This document shows, one piece after another, positions 35,302 to 44,343 of a stretch of DNA of 64,000 bases. The notes under the pieces are model-generated. The model saw only the letters and a program-made list of their open reading frames with translations. It did no database searches and was not told where the DNA came from. A program made the translations under genes and the position numbers. This DNA comes from Deltaproteobacteria bacterium (GTDB lineage: Bacteria; Myxococcota_A; Polyangia; GCA-2747355; JADLHG01). Each line of letters begins with the position of its first letter. Within the stretch, counting starts at the first letter, position 1. The stretch spans positions 1 through 64,000 of the forward strand of contig JADLHG010000083.1 of NCBI GenBank assembly GCA_020848905.1, read 5' to 3'.

Positions 35302-36206
35302 TGAGCGCCATCGTCGTCGCCAACGCCCCGGTGAGCTTCGGTATCTTCGAGGCCGCCTTTGGAGCCACCAAGCAACTGCCGTACACGCAGGTCCTGAGCA
35401 TGATCGCCGAGGCGGGCTACCAGGGGACCGAGCTCGGTCCGTACGGGTACCTGCCGACGGAGCCCGAGAAGCTCGACCGGGAGCTCCGGCATCACGGGCT
35501 CAAGCTCGGCTCGTCCTTCGTGCCGCTCGCCCTCGCCGACGCCCACCGCTTCGACGAGGCGCGGGCGGAGGTGCGAAAGGTCGCCGCGCTCTTGCGCACG
35601 CAGGGCGTGGAGGAGGTGATCATCGCCGACGCGGGAGACGCACGACGCCGCGCCGAGGGGGGGAGGCGTCCCGCCGGCTGGACCGACGCGGAGTGGAAGG
35701 TCGCGACGCGCACGCTGGACACGCTCGCGCGCGAGCTGCGCGACGACTTCGGCATGCGCGTGGTGGTGCACCACCACGTGGGGACCTACCTCGAGACGCC
35801 CGAGGAGATCGACCGCATGCTCGACGAGACGGACCCGAGCCTGGTCGGGCTTCTCCTCGACACGGGGCACTACGTGTACGGGGGCGGCGACCCGGTGGCG
35901 GTGCTCGCGCAGCGCCGGGACCGCATCTGGTACCTGCACTACAAGGACGTGGACGAGGCCAAGCTGGAGCGCATTCGTCGAGAGAAGATCGACATGGACA
36001 GCGCGTGGCGCCTCGGGGTGTTCGTGCCGCTCGGGCGCGGCCAGGTGGACTTCGCGACGCTCACGCGCAGTCTGAAGGATACGCACTACCGGGGCTGGGT
36101 GGTCGTCGAGCAGGACACGATGGCCGACGCCGACGGGAATCTGACGCCGGATCCGTTTCAGAGCGCGAAGGCGAGTCGCGAGTACCTGAGGACGCTCGGG
36201 CTATGA
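35301..36206 (+). CDS. iolE: Inosose dehydratase
   Basis: 301 residues, a TIM-barrel of the xylose-isomerase-like type. It has APVSFGIFE at the start, then GYQGTELGPYGYLP, VVVHHHVGTYLETPEEI, LLDTGHYVYGGGDP and WYLHYKDVD, which give the metal-binding His, Asp and Glu residues expected of IolE. It removes water from 2-keto-myo-inositol to form the IolD substrate. ATG 35301 shares one base with the iolD stop. The stop overlaps the next start by 4 bases. Confidence 0.93.
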   Translation: MSAIVVANAPVSFGIFEAAFGATKQLPYTQVLSMIAEAGYQGTELGPYGYLPTEPEKLDRELRHHGLKLGSSFVPLALADAHRFDEARAEVRKVAALLRTQGVEEVIIADAGDARRRAEGGRRPAGWTDAEWKVATRTLDTLARELRDDFGMRVVVHHHVGTYLETPEEIDRMLDETDPSLVGLLLDTGHYVYGGGDPVAVLAQRRDRIWYLHYKDVDEAKLERIRREKIDMDSAWRLGVFVPLGRGQVDFATLTRSLKDTHYRGWVVVEQDTMADADGNLTPDPFQSAKASREYLRTLGL

Positions 36207-37189
36207 CGCGGCGAACGCGAGCGGTCCGCATCCATCGGACGGGGGGCCCCGAGGTCCTGTGCGTGGAGGAGCTCGAGCTCGGTGTGCCGGGCCCGGGGCA
36301 GGCGCTGGTGCGGCACGAGGCCATCGGCGTCAACTTCATCGACACCTACCACCGGAGCGGGCTTTATCCGCTGGACGGCTTTCCCTCGCCGCTCGGACAC
36401 GAGGGGGCCGGGGTCGTCGAAGCCGTGGGACCCGGCGTGAGCGAGGTCTCCGTCGGGCAACGCGTGGCGTACGCGGGGCGTCCGGTCGGCGCTTACGCCG
36501 AGGCGCGCCTGATGCCGGCGGAGCGGCTGGTACCGCTCCCGGCGGGGATCGCGAGCGAGCAGGCGGCAGGGATGATGCTCAAGGGGATGACCGCGGAGTA
36601 CCTCTTGCGGCGCACCTACCCCGTGAAGGCCGGGCAGACGGTGCTCTTTCACGCGGCGGCGGGGGGCGTCGGGCTCATCGCCTGCCAGTGGCTCAAGCAC
36701 CTCGGCGCGACGGTCATCGGCACGGTGGGCTCCGACGAGAAGGCGGAGCTCGCGCGGGCCCACGGGTGCACCCACACCATCGTCTATACGCGCGAGAACT
36801 TCGTCGAGCGCGTACGCGAACTCACGGGGGGACGCGGCGTGCCGGTGGTCTACGACTCGGTCGGGCGCGACACCTTCCTCGGTTCGCTGGATTGTCTCGA
36901 GCCGCGCGGGACCTTCGTGGGCTTCGGCAACGCCTCGGGCAAGCCCGAGCCCTTCGACGTCACGCTCCTCGCGGCGAAGGGGTCGCTCTATATGACGCGG
37001 CCCACGCTCTTCACCTATACGGCGAGCCGGCCGGAGCTACTGGCCTCGGCGAACGCCCTCTTCGAGGTGGTGCAGGCGGGGGCGGTCAGAATCGAGGTGC
37101 GGCACCGTTTTCCGCTCGCCGAGGTGGCCGAGGCGCATCGCGCGCTCGAGGGGCGACGGACCACGGGCTCCTGCGTGCTGGTGCCATGA
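36203..37189 (+). CDS. qor: Zinc-independent quinone oxidoreductase (MDR family)
   Basis: 328 residues. GroES-like N-terminus (VNFIDTYHRSGLYPLDGFP, GHEGAGVVEAVG) without zinc-ligand cysteines, then a Rossmann part with LFHAAAGGVGLIACQWLK and a late TGSCVLVP end. This is the NADPH:quinone reductase pattern of Qor. It is coupled to iolE by an ATGA overlap, so it is expressed with the inositol genes. A role in that pathway is not established; it may handle an enone side product. Confidence 0.9.
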   Translation: MTRRTRAVRIHRTGGPEVLCVEELELGVPGPGQALVRHEAIGVNFIDTYHRSGLYPLDGFPSPLGHEGAGVVEAVGPGVSEVSVGQRVAYAGRPVGAYAEARLMPAERLVPLPAGIASEQAAGMMLKGMTAEYLLRRTYPVKAGQTVLFHAAAGGVGLIACQWLKHLGATVIGTVGSDEKAELARAHGCTHTIVYTRENFVERVRELTGGRGVPVVYDSVGRDTFLGSLDCLEPRGTFVGFGNASGKPEPFDVTLLAAKGSLYMTRPTLFTYTASRPELLASANALFEVVQAGAVRIEVRHRFPLAEVAEAHRALEGRRTTGSCVLVP

Positions 37190-37887
37190 TGGGGCTCGGA
37201 CCTTCGATGCGGAGGCGTGCCATCGCAACGAGCCTCGTGGGGTTTGCGGGGGCGCTGGTGCTCGCGGGCTGCCCCGGAGACGCCAAGCCCTACCGGCCGG
37301 GAGTGGTCGCCGACAGCGGCTGGCGCGACGGGCAGGCCTTCAAGCCGCCACCGGGTTCTGCCGACGGTGCGGGGCCGGGGGGGGACGGCAGCGTGGGTCC
37401 CGTTCCTGATGGCGCCGCGCCCAGGGCCGACGGCCCGCCCGGCACCACCGAGAAGCCGCGGCAGTGTCAGCGCACGTGCAAGACCCCCGACGACTGCTGC
37501 GAGAAGCCGCCCTGCACGACCTACCCCGATCGCTTCTCGTGCACCAAGGGCTATTGCCGCGACGAGGGGTGCAGCGGGGATCCCGATTGCGCGGGGCAGC
37601 CCGATACGAAGTGCCTCACGGTGAAGGGGCAGAAGGTCTGCGCCGAGCCCTGTTCGGCCAGCGTGCCGTGCAAGACCTTCCCCGGCGACACCTGCGTGGA
37701 GAACGCGTACTGCAGCGCCTTCACCCCCGCGGACTCGCCCCCCTGCAGCGCGACGCAGGCCTGTCCGAAGGAGGCCGTCGTGGGGAAGTGCTATCTCGCG
37801 GCCAAGATCTGCGGCTGCTCGGACAGCCCCGCCTGCCAGGCCGCGTTCGGGGGCACAGGGGGGACGTGGGTCTGCGCGGAGCTGTAA
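37186..37887 (+). CDS. Cys-rich lipoprotein
   Basis: 233 residues. The start ATG at 37186 overlaps the qor stop by 4 bases; ATG 37207 is an alternative. The lipobox is LVLAGC, followed by a Gly/Asp/Pro/Ala-rich linker. From about residue 95 come some 20 cysteines in a knot-like pattern (CQRTCKTPDDCCEKPPC, CTKGYCRDEGC, CGCSDSPAC). Such modules occur in exported proteins of myxobacteria, often disulphide-bonded. Function not known. Its place at the end of the iol operon by overlap is odd for a surface lipoprotein. Confidence 0.75.
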   Translation: MMGLGPSMRRRAIATSLVGFAGALVLAGCPGDAKPYRPGVVADSGWRDGQAFKPPPGSADGAGPGGDGSVGPVPDGAAPRADGPPGTTEKPRQCQRTCKTPDDCCEKPPCTTYPDRFSCTKGYCRDEGCSGDPDCAGQPDTKCLTVKGQKVCAEPCSASVPCKTFPGDTCVENAYCSAFTPADSPPCSATQACPKEAVVGKCYLAAKICGCSDSPACQAAFGGTGGTWVCAEL

Positions 37888-37932
37888 GGGCGGCGGCGTG
37901 GTCGTGACGCGGCACGTGGGACGCGGCGCGCC

Positions 37933-39507
37933 TCAGGGCGTGAGGCCGAGGCGGAGGTAGCGCACCGTGGAGCCGCTCCCCGTCGATGCGGGGGCGGCGG
38001 CGTAGAGCGCGAGGTGCAGGCGGCCGGCGGCGTCGAGCGCTGCGCTGCCGAGGTGACGCGCCACGAGCCCCTCCTTGACGATCGCACGGGAGAAGCCGCC
38101 GCCGGCTTGCAGCGAGGCGAGCTCGAGCCGCCCCTCGGTCTCGTGGGCGCCCTGCCAGCGGCAGCCCATCGGCGGAGGCCCCGGCGGGTTTGGCGGCGGA
38201 GGCCGGGTCGGTCCATCGCAGGTGGCCGTGAGCTTCGCGTGATGGCGGAGCCGACTGACGAAGAGCCGCACGTCGCCGTTGCCACTCGCCACCGCGCCGA
38301 CGGGCACGTGCTCGACGAGGTCGTAGCTGCAGCTCTCGCCGGTCATCGTGGGCTGGCGGGTGCACTTGTCTCCCACGTCTTCTGACGCGACGGCGGTGAG
38401 TCTCCACGCGGCGGTCGTCGGGTCGCGGCTGGCGTGCGTGAGCTCCAGGCGCTCCGGCGAGGCGGGCGCGAAGCGCTTGAAGAAGACGTGCGGGCGCCCG
38501 AGCGGCTCACCCGGGACGGGAGTCACGACGAGGGCCACCTGGCTCGCGTGCGAGAGACTGGAGGAGCCGTAGCGTGCGACAGGCTCGGCGCCAAGGGGGG
38601 GCGCGGCCCAGGCCAGCTCCCATTCGCCCTTCACGGTGCGAAAGAAGGCGAGCTGCGCCCTTCCCTCGGGGGAGAGGGCCACGGGAGGAGAGCCGGCTTC
38701 GCTCGGCATCACGGGGAGGATGGGGGTGACGATCCAGGAGATCGGCTGCGGCGTGGGCGCCGGCGCGAGGGAGAGCAGGGTCGTGGATTGCGGCCCGCCG
38801 TAAACCAAGTGCACGAAGCCCGGCGCGTAGAGGCAGCCCGCGCGGTCCACGGCCAGGCCCCCCGACCAGCCCGTGCGCTGCGCCGGCAGCGATTCGTGCA
38901 CGGTCCAGGTCGCGCCCGAGAACGTGGCGCGGCGATTTCCCGACGGGGTGCCGTCGTAGAAGAGAGCCTGCGGCGCGTCGTTCGGTCCCATGACGAGCGC
39001 GCCGGTCGCCAGCGGCGAACCGGTGGGCGTGACGCTCCACGTGCTGCCCTGTCGACGTGCGTAGAAGCCGTGGTAGCCGCTTTCGGCCACGGAGAAGAGG
39101 AGCGCCGGCTCGCCCTTCGCATTCAGCGCGAGGCTGGGCGCGTCGTTACGGTACGCGGGCTTGGTGGGCAAGGTCTCGTCCACGAGCACGCCGCAGGGGA
39201 GGCCCGCGCCTCCGCACAGGGGACCAGCGTAGACGGGCGGGGCTTTGCCGCAGCGGGCCTGTCCCCCGTCGGGCGGGACCGCGTTCGCGTCCGGCCGGGG
39301 GGGCCCCGAGTCCTGGCACCAGGTGCTGTCGGTCCACGCGCCGAGGTCGGTGTCGTGGTAGCCCTCGAGGGAGGTCCCGGCATCCGACGGCCCGCCGTCC
39401 CCGCCCTGGCCGAGCGATCGGCCGCCGCAGGCCGCGATGGCGAGAGTAAGCGCCAGCGCGGCGCCGAATAGGCCGATCTTGGAACGAGCTGGCTGCGTGA
39501 GGTGCAT
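37933..39507 (-). CDS. Lipoprotein with beta-propeller-like C-terminal part
   Basis: 524 residues. Lipobox LAIAAC, then a Gly/Asp/Ser linker with an early Cys pair (CGKAPPVYAGPLCGGAGLPC). The bulk is beta-rich with repeated strands such as PSLALNAKGEPALLFSV, GPNDAPQALFYDG, GGLAVDRAGCLYAPG and GSAALDAAGRLHLALY. These suggest blades of a propeller of the sialidase/BNR or Kelch type, but no Asp-box is complete. A Pro-rich loop lies near residue 440. It is divergent from the transaldolase gene. Function unknown, probably outer-surface binding. Confidence 0.72.
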   Translation of the reverse strand: MHLTQPARSKIGLFGAALALTLAIAACGGRSLGQGGDGGPSDAGTSLEGYHDTDLGAWTDSTWCQDSGPPRPDANAVPPDGGQARCGKAPPVYAGPLCGGAGLPCGVLVDETLPTKPAYRNDAPSLALNAKGEPALLFSVAESGYHGFYARRQGSTWSVTPTGSPLATGALVMGPNDAPQALFYDGTPSGNRRATFSGATWTVHESLPAQRTGWSGGLAVDRAGCLYAPGFVHLVYGGPQSTTLLSLAPAPTPQPISWIVTPILPVMPSEAGSPPVALSPEGRAQLAFFRTVKGEWELAWAAPPLGAEPVARYGSSSLSHASQVALVVTPVPGEPLGRPHVFFKRFAPASPERLELTHASRDPTTAAWRLTAVASEDVGDKCTRQPTMTGESCSYDLVEHVPVGAVASGNGDVRLFVSRLRHHAKLTATCDGPTRPPPPNPPGPPPMGCRWQGAHETEGRLELASLQAGGGFSRAIVKEGLVARHLGSAALDAAGRLHLALYAAAPASTGSGSTVRYLRLGLTP

Positions 39508-39674
39508 GCTCTCCGTGAGAGCAACCCGCGTTCCACTTGCCGTGGTGCGTGCAACCTAGCAGGATGATGACCGCGGGCGCGCGAGCCGGTGGCCGATGGC
39601 TGTGCCAGAGAGTGCCAGGTGGCACAGCGGCGGGCGTCTGACCAAGGGCCCGGCCCGAAGCCCAAGGAGCCGAC

Positions 39675-40745
39675 ATGACGCACCCGAAGTCGCTGCTACA
39701 TCAGATGACGCTCGAGCAGCCGACCCAGTTCTGGAACGACAGCTGCGAGGAGCAGAGCCTGCGTCGGGCCATCGAGCACGGGGCCACCGGCGCGACCACG
39801 AACCCGGTGATCGTGCTCGAGGCGATCGACGCCGACCGCCCGCGCTGGCTCGAGTTCGTGGCGCGGCTCCGGCGCGATCACCGGGCGGAGACCGAGGAGC
39901 AGCTCGCCTGGCGGCTGGTCAGCGAGGCGGCCACGCGTGGCGCGGACCTCTTGCGCCCGATCTGGGAGGCCCACGCGGCGCGGCGCGGCTGGATCTGCAT
40001 GCAGGTCAGCCCGCGGCTCTACCCCGACGCGCAGGCCATGGTGGCGCAGGGGCGACGCTTCGCCGAGCTGCGGCCCAACATGGCCGTGAAGGTGCCGGCC
40101 GTCGAGGGGGGTCTCCAGGCCATCGAGGAGCTCGTAGCGCACGGCGTGTCGGTCAACGCCACCGTGCTCTTCACCGTGCCGCAGGCCCTCGCCGTGGCGG
40201 AGGCGATGGAGCGCGGGCTGGATCGCGCGGACTGGGCCGGCCGCGACGTGACGCGCATCGCCTGCTGGGTGACGATCATGGTCGGGCGCCTCGACGATCA
40301 CCTGCGCGACCAGGCCGCGGCGCAGAACCTCACCATCGAGGCCGAGCAGGTGCGGCAGGCCTCGACGGCGGTGATGCGCAAGGCGTACCGGCTCTTCAAG
40401 GAGCGCGGCTACCGCGCCACGCTGCTCGCCGCGGCGATGCGCAGCCACCACCACTGGTCCGAGTTCGTGGGAGGCGATCTGATCGTGACGATCCCGCCCG
40501 CGTGGCAGGAGAAGTTCAACGCCTCGGGAGTCGAGGTGCGGCCGCGCATCGACGAGCCGGTGTCCGAAGCCGTGGTGGAGTCGCTTCGCACCGCGTTTCC
40601 CGACTTCGTGCGCGCCTACGACGAAGACGGGCTCGCACACGAGGCCTTCGTCTCCTTCGGCGCGGCCACCAAGACCCTCCACCAGTTTCTGGACGGCTAC
40701 GAAAAGCTCCTGCGGCTCGTGCGGGCCGTGATGTTGCCGCTCTAG
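39675..40745 (+). CDS. Transaldolase-family protein
   Basis: 356 residues. TIM-barrel with TNPVIVLEAI at the first barrel strands, MQVSPRLYPDAQAM, NMAVKVPAVEGG with the likely Schiff-base Lys139, and GVSVNATVLFTVPQA, all typical of class I transaldolases. It is longer than the small TalC form and differs from the classical TalB, so the exact sugar is uncertain. It lies after the iol genes, and linkage to sugar catabolism is plausible though it has its own upstream region and is not overlapped. Confidence 0.85.
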   Translation: MTHPKSLLHQMTLEQPTQFWNDSCEEQSLRRAIEHGATGATTNPVIVLEAIDADRPRWLEFVARLRRDHRAETEEQLAWRLVSEAATRGADLLRPIWEAHAARRGWICMQVSPRLYPDAQAMVAQGRRFAELRPNMAVKVPAVEGGLQAIEELVAHGVSVNATVLFTVPQALAVAEAMERGLDRADWAGRDVTRIACWVTIMVGRLDDHLRDQAAAQNLTIEAEQVRQASTAVMRKAYRLFKERGYRATLLAAAMRSHHHWSEFVGGDLIVTIPPAWQEKFNASGVEVRPRIDEPVSEAVVESLRTAFPDFVRAYDEDGLAHEAFVSFGAATKTLHQFLDGYEKLLRLVRAVMLPL

Positions 40746-40840
40746 CCTCTGCGTCGGAAAACGATCGGGTGCGGGTGCCGGGGCGGACTTTCGGGGTCAT
40801 CTTTCCCTCGTAAGCGCCGGGGGCGCAACAGGGGAGGCTC

Positions 40841-41206
40841 ATGACCGAGCTCGCACAGAAGCAATGCATTCCATGTCGTGGCGGCGTTCCTCCGCTCTCG
40901 GGGGACGCGATCCAGCCGCTTCACGCCGAGGTCCCCGCGTGGCGGGTCGAGAACCGGCACCACCTGGAGCGCGAGTTCGGCTTCGTGGATTTCGCCACGG
41001 CCCTGCGCTTCGTGAACCGCGTGGGAGCGCTGGCCGAGGACCAGGGGCATCACCCGGACCTCCATCTCGCCTGGGGGAAGGTCGGCGTCGAGATCTGGAC
41101 CCACAAGATCGACGGCCTCACCGAGAGCGACTTCGTGCTGGCCGCGAAGATCGACCTGCTCTGGGAGACCGCTGAGGGACGCCGGGACGAGGACCGCTCG
41201 CGCTAG
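40841..41206 (+). CDS. phhB: 4a-hydroxytetrahydrobiopterin dehydratase (pterin-4a-carbinolamine dehydratase)
   Basis: 121 residues. The family motif HHPDLHLAWGKVGVEIWTH, with GLTESDFVLAAKID after it, gives the three conserved His and the usual Asp/Ala turn. It dehydrates 4a-hydroxy-tetrahydropterin from aromatic amino acid hydroxylases; no such hydroxylase gene is nearby. The stop is shared on the CTAG palindrome with the convergent Cys-rich lipoprotein gene (41203-41206). Confidence 0.92.
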   Translation: MTELAQKQCIPCRGGVPPLSGDAIQPLHAEVPAWRVENRHHLEREFGFVDFATALRFVNRVGALAEDQGHHPDLHLAWGKVGVEIWTHKIDGLTESDFVLAAKIDLLWETAEGRRDEDRSR

Positions 41207-42096
41207 CAGGCGTGGACCTCGCACGGACTCCAGCTGCACGACGAGAGGCACCACTGCCACCCGCGCTGTCCTCCGGTCGTGCAGCAGCGGTGGTTGGTCC
41301 CGTTGTCCCAGGTGCACGCAACGCCGGCCTTCTTCACGCAGGTCCGCTTGCAGCCGGTGCTCCCGTCGCAGGCGACCTTGCTGCAGCTATCGCAGCTCGC
41401 CGTGCCGGAACAGGTGGAGCTGCAGTTGCCGGGGACCCACGCTTCCCACTGGCAGCTCTGGCCACACTGCCGCGTGGGCGTCTGCTGCGCGCAATCGCCG
41501 CAGCTCTGAGTCAGGCCCGTCTCCACCGTGCCGGGGACGCACACGCAGGGGAGCGGGTTCTGGTCCGTTTTTCCGCCCTTATCCATTGCTCCGCTGCCAT
41601 CGCGTGCGGAGCTGCCATCGCGAGCGGAGCTTCCGTCGCGCGCGAGCGCGTCCGCCTTTCGGGCGTCGTCGGGTTTCGCGTCCGCGTCCGAGCTGTCGCG
41701 GGTCCCCCAGTCCGTTCCCACCCCGGTGTCCCCGGAGGCGTCCAGGTCCGATGCCACGTGCGCGTCGGAGAACGGGCCGCTTCCTCCGTCGGTCGCGACC
41801 TCGACGCATCGGCTGGTCAGCTCGGCCGAGAGCTCCCCGTAGCGTCGCCCTGACGGGCAGGAGGTGTCGGCGAAGCTGCAGAACCCCGAGGCCTCGCACG
41901 TCCCGGTCTCGCCGCCGCGCAGGCACTGGCTCCCGGTGGAGCACGCATAGGGCCGCGAGGAGGCCGAGCATCCGGCGATCAGGGTGGCGCCGGCGAGGAC
42001 GACCACGCCCAGCGCGGCGGCAGAAACGCCCGGACGGCCGCGACGGGCGCGGGAGCCCGAGAGGTCCGTCGGGGAACTGCTGGTTTCGTGGACCAC
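41203..42096 (-). CDS. Cys-rich lipoprotein with Asp/Ser-rich tandem linker
   Basis: 297 residues. The signal anchor ends in LAGATLIAGC. A first Cys cluster (CSTGSQCLRGGETGTC) is followed by an Asp/Ala/Gly/Ser linker containing tandem ARDGSS repeats near residues 152-168. The last 110 residues hold about 25 cysteines (CGDCAQQTPTRQCGQSC, CSGTASCDSCSKVAC, CCTTGG). The C-terminal region recalls thrombospondin-type or similar extracellular Cys-rich modules with conserved Trp (W-E-A-W-V-P). It is the same kind of protein as the lipoprotein at 37186-37887 but is not clearly homologous. Confidence 0.74.
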   Translation of the reverse strand: MVHETSSSPTDLSGSRARRGRPGVSAAALGVVVLAGATLIAGCSASSRPYACSTGSQCLRGGETGTCEASGFCSFADTSCPSGRRYGELSAELTSRCVEVATDGGSGPFSDAHVASDLDASGDTGVGTDWGTRDSSDADAKPDDARKADALARDGSSARDGSSARDGSGAMDKGGKTDQNPLPCVCVPGTVETGLTQSCGDCAQQTPTRQCGQSCQWEAWVPGNCSSTCSGTASCDSCSKVACDGSTGCKRTCVKKAGVACTWDNGTNHRCCTTGGQRGWQWCLSSCSWSPCEVHAC

Positions 42097-42233
42097 GCTC
42101 TACCAATTCTAATGCGGTCCACCCCACCACCGCAACGACGGCGCGGCGCGCGCGCATGCCGCAAAGAGACCGGCGCGCCGCGGCGTGACGGTGCCGCGCG
42201 ATGATAGACTGCGGAGGCGACGGTCGAGGCGCC

Positions 42234-43859
42234 ATGTCAGCTTCCAGGATCACCCGGGTTCTGCTCCACGGTCTCACCTTCTTGGCGCTGCACTCCGCCT
42301 GCAGCGGCGGGCCCGGCGGCGGCCCGGGCCCCGAGCTGTCGGGGCTGAGCCTCGAGGGGCTCCCGGCGGTGCTCGACTTCGGTCGCGCGGCGCTGGTCAC
42401 GGACGCGGAGCGCCCGGTGAAGACGGTCACGCTGACGCCGCTCGACGGGGCGGCCACCGCGGTGGTGCGGCTCGAGGGCCCGGACGCGTCGGCGTTCAAG
42501 CTCGGACAGCAGTGGTTTGCCGGGGGCTCCGTGCTCGCGAGCCTGAGCTTCTCGCCCACGGAGGCCCGGAGCTACGAGGCCACCCTCGTCGCGCACGCGG
42601 CGGGAAGCGCCGGGCAAGTGCAGCTCCCGCTCAAGGGCGTGGGGACGAGCGGGAGGGCCCGCCTCGTCGCGCGCTATCCCTCGTTTCTGCCCGACGGCTC
42701 GGTGGTGATGCTGAGCGTCGCCACCCGCCTCGGCGAGGTCACCGTGCCGAACGAACAGCTCCTGCGCTTCGTCCCGGCCACGGCCACGCTCACCGGCCTG
42801 CTCTCGCCGGTACCCTCGGCCTCGACGCCCCAGGCGCTCGGGTCGAGCTACCTGCGCGAGCAGACCAGCACGGGGCTCGTCGTGGGGCTGCGCCTCAACG
42901 CGCCGAGCCCCTCGGTGAACGAGTCGCTCCTCTACCGCGTGGGCCTGACGGGCGGCGCTCCGGAGCCGGTCTTCACCTCGGCCGAGGCCTGGCCGCAGAT
43001 GGAGCTTCACGGCCTCGGGGTCAGCGCGGACGGCCTGCAGGTGCTCACCTCGGCGGTCTACCGCCAGCCGAAGCCCACCGACGGATCGGAAGGGACCGAC
43101 GAGACGCAGTGCTACGTGAAGGATCTGCGCGCGGGGCGTCTGCTGCGGGTCGGCGACACGGGCAAAGGAGCCGTGGGGTGCACGCCGCTCGGGCTCTCCG
43201 CCGACGGGGCGACGGCCGTGCTGGCGGTGGACACGACGAAGCGCGGACTGCAAGGCGGCGGCCTCGAGCTGCGGCTGGTCAACACAACGGCCGGGGGCTC
43301 GGGGACGGTCTTCAAGCTGCCGGAGAACGGCACTCCGTTCGAGCTCCGCGAGCTGAGGGCCTTCTCGCCCGATCTCTCGCAGGTGGCGGTGGTCACGGCG
43401 GCGAAGCTCGCGGCCGAGGACCCGGACGACACCGAGGACCTCTATCTCGTGCCGCGCACCGGCGGCGCCGCGCGGCTCCTCTCGGCGGGGCTCAAGTCCC
43501 AGCTTCGCGAGGCGGTCGGCCTGCCCCCGGCCGGCGGGACCAATCTGGCCTGGTCCGAGGTGCGCTTCTCGCGCGACGGGACGCGGCTCAGCTTCGCCGG
43601 CCACGTCAATACCGGCTACGGCAACCCGGCCAAGAAGTTCTCGACGGGGCTCTACGTCGTGGAGCTCGCGCGAGGCGAAGCGAAGCTCGTGGTGCGCGGC
43701 ACGAGCGGCTACCAATCCATGGACTGGTTCCACGTGAGCTCCGACGGGAAGGCCGCGTGCTGGAGCGTGCAGCAGAGCCTGGGCGCCGGTCATGGCACGA
43801 CGTGGTGGATCGAGTACGCCGCCGCCGAGGAGTGGCCCGTGACCGTGGCGGCGCCGTGA
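42234..43859 (+). CDS. Lipoprotein with TolB/WD40-like repeats
   Basis: 541 residues from ATG 42234. The signal ends LTFLALHSAC, followed by a Gly/Pro linker. Residues 30-130 form an immunoglobulin-like or anchor domain (VLDFGRAALVTDAERPVKTVTL, LSFSPTEARSYEATLVAHA). Later come blade-like repeats with SADGxxxVLT, LSADGATAVLAVD, FSPDLSQVAVV and FSRDGTRLSFAG, a TolB/WD40-like propeller. It is probably a surface or periplasmic binding protein. The next gene follows after 34 bp. Confidence 0.75.
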   Translation: MSASRITRVLLHGLTFLALHSACSGGPGGGPGPELSGLSLEGLPAVLDFGRAALVTDAERPVKTVTLTPLDGAATAVVRLEGPDASAFKLGQQWFAGGSVLASLSFSPTEARSYEATLVAHAAGSAGQVQLPLKGVGTSGRARLVARYPSFLPDGSVVMLSVATRLGEVTVPNEQLLRFVPATATLTGLLSPVPSASTPQALGSSYLREQTSTGLVVGLRLNAPSPSVNESLLYRVGLTGGAPEPVFTSAEAWPQMELHGLGVSADGLQVLTSAVYRQPKPTDGSEGTDETQCYVKDLRAGRLLRVGDTGKGAVGCTPLGLSADGATAVLAVDTTKRGLQGGGLELRLVNTTAGGSGTVFKLPENGTPFELRELRAFSPDLSQVAVVTAAKLAAEDPDDTEDLYLVPRTGGAARLLSAGLKSQLREAVGLPPAGGTNLAWSEVRFSRDGTRLSFAGHVNTGYGNPAKKFSTGLYVVELARGEAKLVVRGTSGYQSMDWFHVSSDGKAACWSVQQSLGAGHGTTWWIEYAAAEEWPVTVAAP

Positions 43860-43893
43860 GCTCGTTCGCGCGGGCTCCCGCGCCGGAGGCGAG

Positions 43894-44343
43894 ATGGACG
43901 AAGCCAAGCTGATCGAAAAGCTCCGGCTCATCGAGGCGCTCTTCTCGGGCGCCACGACGCCCGGTGAGCGCGCCGCCGCCGACCACGCGCGCCAGCGTAT
44001 CCTCGAGCGCCTGCGCACCGTCGAGCGCGCGGACCCGCCCATCGAGTACAAGTTCACGCTCGCCGATCTCTGGTCCCGCCGCGTGCTCGTCGCGCTCCTT
44101 CGGCGCTACGACCTGCAGCCGTATCGCTACCGCGGGCAGCGCCACACCACGGTGATGGTGAAGGTCTCGCGGCGCTTCGTGGACGAGACCCTGTGGCCCG
44201 AGTTCAGCGAGATCAATCAGACCCTGCGAGACTACCTGTCGGAGGTCACGGATCGCGTCGTGTCGCGGGTGCTGAGCGACGATCTTTCCGAGGCCGAAGA
44301 ACGACCTGAGCCCCTCGCCCTCGGTCCGCGAGGAGGGGGATGA
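43894..44343 (+). CDS. Conserved protein of unknown function
   Basis: 149 residues, soluble. The start AKLIEKLRLIEALFSGATTPGER is helical, then LADLWSRRVLVALLRRYDLQPYRYRGQRHTT marks a conserved-looking middle part, and a helix (FSEINQTLRDYLSEVTDRVVSRVL) ends it. I know similar short conserved hypothetical proteins in several phyla but no function. It lies between two lipoprotein genes and overlaps the following start by 4 bases (ATGA), so it is co-translated with that lipoprotein. Confidence 0.7.
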   Translation: MDEAKLIEKLRLIEALFSGATTPGERAAADHARQRILERLRTVERADPPIEYKFTLADLWSRRVLVALLRRYDLQPYRYRGQRHTTVMVKVSRRFVDETLWPEFSEINQTLRDYLSEVTDRVVSRVLSDDLSEAEERPEPLALGPRGGG